Source: JBBQVK01 sp038211735 (lineage in GTDB: Bacteria; Patescibacteriota; Gracilibacteria; Absconditabacterales; Absconditicoccaceae). From it: DNA of 64,000 nucleotides. A program made the translations under genes and the position numbers. Below the pieces are notes generated by a model. It was not told the origin of the DNA, ran no database searches, and worked only from the letters and a program-made list of their open reading frames with translations. Of this stretch, positions 61,501 to 64,000 are shown one piece after another. Every line of letters starts with the position of its first letter. The first letter of the stretch is position 1. Location of the stretch: assembly GCA_038211735.1 (NCBI GenBank), contig JBBQVK010000002.1, positions 310,001 through 374,000 on the forward strand, in the 5' to 3' direction.

Positions 61501-64000
61501 AGAACTCTGTTATCTAGATGCAGACAATGATACCTATAGACTGACATGAACAGTTCTATCGACTGATACAGACTGTAATGATAGCGGAGAAGCGGTTGCA
61601 GGCGATCCAACAGGAGAGTGTAACGATGCAGACGCAGCGATCAATCCTGCTGCTACAGAAATATGTGATGAGGTAGACAATGATTGTGATGGACAAATTG
61701 ATGAGTGAGTACAGAATACGTACTACCAAGATAGCGACGACGATCAGTTCTGAAATATAGCTGTGACGACCTGAGCATGTACTGCTCCAACTGGCTATAC
61801 TGGTGATGATACCGATTGTGTTGATACGAACGATACCATCAACCCAGCTGCAATAGAAATATGTGACGGGTTAGATAATGATTGTGACTCAGTGGTAGAT
61901 GAATGAATAGCGACAGAATCCTACTATCTTGATAGTGATGGAGATACCTTTGGACAATTGTATTATGAAGCACAAAGGACGCTTTCTATGTGATTGTCTT
62001 CTTCATGTGGTATTGCTCCTGATGGTACGGCTCGATGTCGATGAGATGATTCACAATTCCAATTAGGCGATGGTGATGGTTTAACAGTCGATAGATATAC
62101 TGCAAACCAAGTAACGTGAATTTCAGACCTTAGTATTATTTCAGCAGGGAATTATTTTGCCTGTGCAATGACAAATACTTGAAATGTAGTTTGTCGATGA
62201 GATGATGCGCAACAATCACTCTGAAATGGAAGTTCTGATACAATTGATAGAGATATCCCTGCAGCCGTTTCTTGACTAACGGGAGCTACAAAATTAAGTG
62301 TTTGAGGATTCCATGCATGTGTAGTCAAAGAAGATAGGACCGTCCGATGTCGATGAGATGATGCGCAACAAGCACTCTGAAATGGAAGTGTTGATACGAC
62401 TGATAGAAATTCGCCTGTAAAGGTGGCGAATATCACAGATGCCGTACAGGTATCTGCATGATCATCACACACGTGTGCTCTCGAAGCAGATGGGACTGTC
62501 CGATGTCGGTGAGATGATTCACAATTCCAATTGGGAGATTGAGATGCATCTGCAACAGACAGATATATACCAAATATGGTGACGGGTCTTTCCGGTGTAG
62601 TATCTATTGCTGCTGGATATCTTCATACCTGTGCGGTCAAGTCAGATGGGACAGCACGATGTCGATGATATGATAATACGCAACAATTAGGAAACGGCGA
62701 TATAGATACGACAAGAAGAAGCACACCAGTACAAGTTGCAAATCTCTCAAATGCAAAATTTATTACAGCATGAGGAGCTAGTCAGTGATCGCATTCTTGT
62801 GTTATCAAATGAGATGGTACTTCATGGTGTCGATGAAAGGACGCTTATCAGGAATTAGGAAACTGAAATGCTGATACTACAGATAAATACTTCCCTGAGC
62901 AAGTTACATGAATGTATACGACCGCATTAATATCTGCAAATGGTCTACATACCTGTTCATTCAAACAAGACGGATCTACACGGTGCCGATGATACGATAC
63001 GCAACAAGAGTTGTGAAACGGAGACATAGATAAAGTTAATAGGCAAACTCCAGTTCAAGTGCCTTGATTTACTGCATTGGTAAACTTATCTGGGGTAGTT
63101 CAATCTTGTTCTGTGATTACTGGCTACGTAACTACAAATACAGACTGTATGGATACCGATAGTTCAATAAACCCTGGAGTTACAGAAATATGTGATGGAA
63201 TAGATAATGATTGTGATGGGTTTGCAGATGAAGATGTGGTGGTAACTTACTATCAAGACAGTGATGGGGATCAGTTTGGAAATATAAATGTATCCACTTG
63301 AGGTGCAGGTATCTGTACAGCTCCTACTGGATACACAGGAGATGCTACAGACTGTGTAGATACGAATAGTGCAATTAACCCAGTTGCAATAGAAATATGC
63401 GATGGAATAGACAATAACTGTGACTCACAAGTAGACGAAAACGTGCTTCCGCAATTCCTTTATCCAGACCCTGATGGCGACTGACAATGAAGTGTTGCTT
63501 CATTGTGATTACCTCATACTAGTCTTGCTTTGTGACAATATCATACGTGTGCCATTACACCTACTAAATCTGTCCGATGTCGGTGAGATGATGCGCAACA
63601 ACAACTTGGTAACGGTAGTGGTGACACCATAGATACAGCCACTCCAACGCAAGTTTCTGGAGTATCTGATATAGAAAATATTGCTGCATGACAATATCAT
63701 ACGTGTGCAGTAAAGGGAGATGGTACTATTCGATGCCGATGATATGATGGACATTATGAATTAGGTGATGGAGATACTTTGACTACAAATAGATTTATAG
63801 CAAATCAGGTGACAGGGTTTACGAATGCAACACAAGTAGATGCAGGGCTCTATCATACGTGTGCTGTAAAATCAAATGGTACGGTATGGTGCCGATGATA
63901 TGATAGTACACAGCAATTATGAGATGGGCTATCGACAAAAGTGCAAAGAAACACGCCAAACCAAGTTACATGAATGAGTAATGTACAATCTATTGCATTA
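46595..64000 (+). CDS. Giant secreted MopE/LamG/RCC1 protein 4, 5' part (at least 5802 aa)
   Basis: One frame with no TAA or TAG from ATG 46595 to the window edge (17.4 kb), with a very large number of TGA read as Gly. The signal peptide is MTKCILGLLVMCAYLFSYGH if ATG 46628 is used, or slightly longer from 46595. LamG/concanavalin-like domains lie at about 46710-47300, 52660-53240, 54780-55380, 57175-57805 and 58805-59450. RCC1 propellers lie at 47560-48690, 61970-63110 and 63480 onward. Between them are dozens of MopE-type Asp/Cys motifs (CDGVDNDCDTLIDEG, DADNDTYR, DSDSDGQGN), probably Ca-binding. A Bacteroidetes-like module is at 60296-61080. LamG and RCC1 units are spliced into the MopE loop after DxDGDG. 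Probably an extracellular, Ca-stabilised adhesin; the C-terminus and anchor are outside the window. Confidence 0.9.
47560..48690 (+). other. Seven-repeat RCC1 beta-propeller 1
   Basis: Exactly seven RCC1-type repeats of about 50 residues (pattern H/TCAxxxDGTVxCxGxDxxQQLGNG), enough for one seven-bladed propeller. The Trp of the canonical CWG is CGA in six repeats and TGG in one (CWGSDG near 48090). The preceding VW position is TGG in some repeats and CGG in one. Confidence 0.85.
48713..52321 (+). repeat. Nine tandem 396/405-bp repeats (paired MopE units)
   Basis: Successive DCND codons start at 48713, 49109, 49505, 49910, 50315, 50720, 51125, 51530, 51926 and 52322: steps of 396 or 405 bp, the 9-bp difference being an extra GGAGI-type insertion. 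Each unit encodes 132 or 135 residues with two MopE motifs (GDNIDQSCDGKELCY and EVCDGVDNDCDTLIDEG). DNA identity between units is high, so expansion is recent. Confidence 0.92.
53621..54620 (+). repeat. Second block of 396/405-bp MopE repeats
   Basis: DCND codons at 53621, 54017 and 54422, so two complete units and a partial one, flanked by LamG domains on both sides. Same unit as the main array. Confidence 0.88.
55598..57010 (+). repeat. Third block of 396/405-bp MopE repeats
   Basis: Unit starts at 55598, 56003, 56399 and 56804. Slightly more diverged than the first array (for example DDDTYRL for DNDTYRL). Confidence 0.88.
58031..58690 (+). repeat. Fourth block of MopE repeats
   Basis: Unit starts at 58031 and 58427 (396 bp apart) between the fourth and fifth LamG domains. 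Further diverged single units follow at about 59500-59900 and 61240-61930. Confidence 0.85.
60296..61080 (+). other. Bacteroidetes-like extracellular module in giant protein 4
   Basis: The segment reads VTKVWLEGAFNTGTSTM, LNAQHLLP, DVVDWVLVSVRD, AGLLHSDGAV, YNIVIEHRNHLPVMST, YDFRNTDSY and GIYAMYAGNADQ, ending with a dockerin-like ISSTDRTAIV and SDLNLDGYYS. This order of blocks is familiar from C-terminal regions of large secreted Bacteroidetes proteins. Function unknown; the final part may bind Ca like dockerin. Confidence 0.6.
61970..63110 (+). other. Seven-repeat RCC1 beta-propeller 2
   Basis: Again exactly seven repeats (from SCGIAPDGTARC to TCSFKQDGSTRC). The CWG Trp is CGA or CGG in all seven, and GTV-CGA-C-CGG-G near 62495 places both recoded codons at the two Trp positions of one GTVWCWG motif. 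It is inserted into a MopE unit between DSDGDTFG and TTNTDCMDTD. Confidence 0.85.
63480..64000 (+). other. RCC1 beta-propeller 3, first three repeats
   Basis: Three RCC1 repeats and the start of a fourth before the window ends (TCAITPTKSV, TCAVKGDGTI, TCAVKSNGTVWC). It begins after DPDGDGQ of a MopE unit, the same insertion point as the other two propellers. Confidence 0.8.

Noticed and set aside
25622..64000. Dozens of short open frames separated by TGA, looking like a degraded or pseudogene-rich region
   Set aside because: They are all in one frame per gene, TGA aligns with conserved Gly, and no TAA or TAG interrupts them; they are single giant genes under UGA=Gly.

Overview
ORGANISM AND GENETIC CODE. 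The window is AT-rich bacterial DNA (about 40% GC by eye). It makes sense only if UGA is read as glycine: nearly every housekeeping gene carries in-frame TGA at invariant Gly positions (RpoD, YebC, HisS, ProS, DNPH1), and real genes end only in TAA or TAG. A second deviation is visible. CGA and CGG sit where Trp is expected (YebC GHSKW, ProRS NQW and VRWE, RCC1 repeats, LamG SAW) and swap with TGG between near-identical repeats, while Arg uses CGT, CGC, AGA and AGG. UGA=Gly is known from Absconditabacteria (SR1) and Gracilibacteria. UGA=Gly together with CGA/CGG=Trp points to the Absconditabacterales. Shine-Dalgarno motifs are scarce. All products below are read with UGA=Gly. Motifs are quoted with the standard letter R at CGA/CGG unless W is stated. 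LAYOUT. 1-8280 (+): end of a TPR protein, a small membrane protein, secD, a 1268-residue membrane protein and rpoD. 8281-8528: structured, gene-free DNA with an unclassified RNA-like fold. 8529-12465 (+): proS, two small unknown genes, a DNPH1-like nucleotide hydrolase and hisS. 12466-13590 (-): an unknown exported protein. 13741-15739 (+): a Bacteroidetes-type pair of lipid acyltransferases that follows the standard code, the second one frameshifted; it looks like a recent import. 16043-17413 (+): dnaB behind an 11-nt-phased G-tract leader. 17606-22474 (-): yebC, a DHH phosphoesterase, a pyruvate kinase homologue with lost active-site residues, and a PilT-family/KH ATPase. 22917-24254 (+): an unknown polytopic membrane protein. 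24410-25435 (-): a secreted metzincin-like protease with a type IX secretion-like C-terminal domain. 25622-64000 (+): four consecutive giant, Cys-rich, secreted multidomain proteins of 1663, 2588, 2520 and at least 5802 residues. SURFACE LOCUS. The last 40 kb is the most unusual part. Each giant gene has its own predicted promoter, and the first three have strong terminators. Recognised modules are Myxococcus-type Cys-rich repeats, DUF11-like domains, LRRs with Ig-like spacers, a vWA domain with an F5/8-type C (discoidin) domain inserted in it, LamG lectin-like domains, seven-bladed RCC1 propellers and dozens of MopE-type Asp-rich motifs. Giants 2 and 3 share a C-terminal domain I do not recognise, while giant 1 ends in SLH-like repeats. 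In giant 4, LamG and RCC1 domains are spliced into the same loop of a MopE scaffold, and the scaffold has expanded as 396/405-bp DNA repeats. Cultivated or enriched relatives are epibiotic predators, so an attachment role toward host or prey is plausible but inferred. Three separate Bacteroidetes-like signatures (the acyltransferase pair, the sorting domain, and a module in giant 4) hint at gene flow from Bacteroidetes. No tRNA, rRNA, CRISPR array or transposase was recognised.
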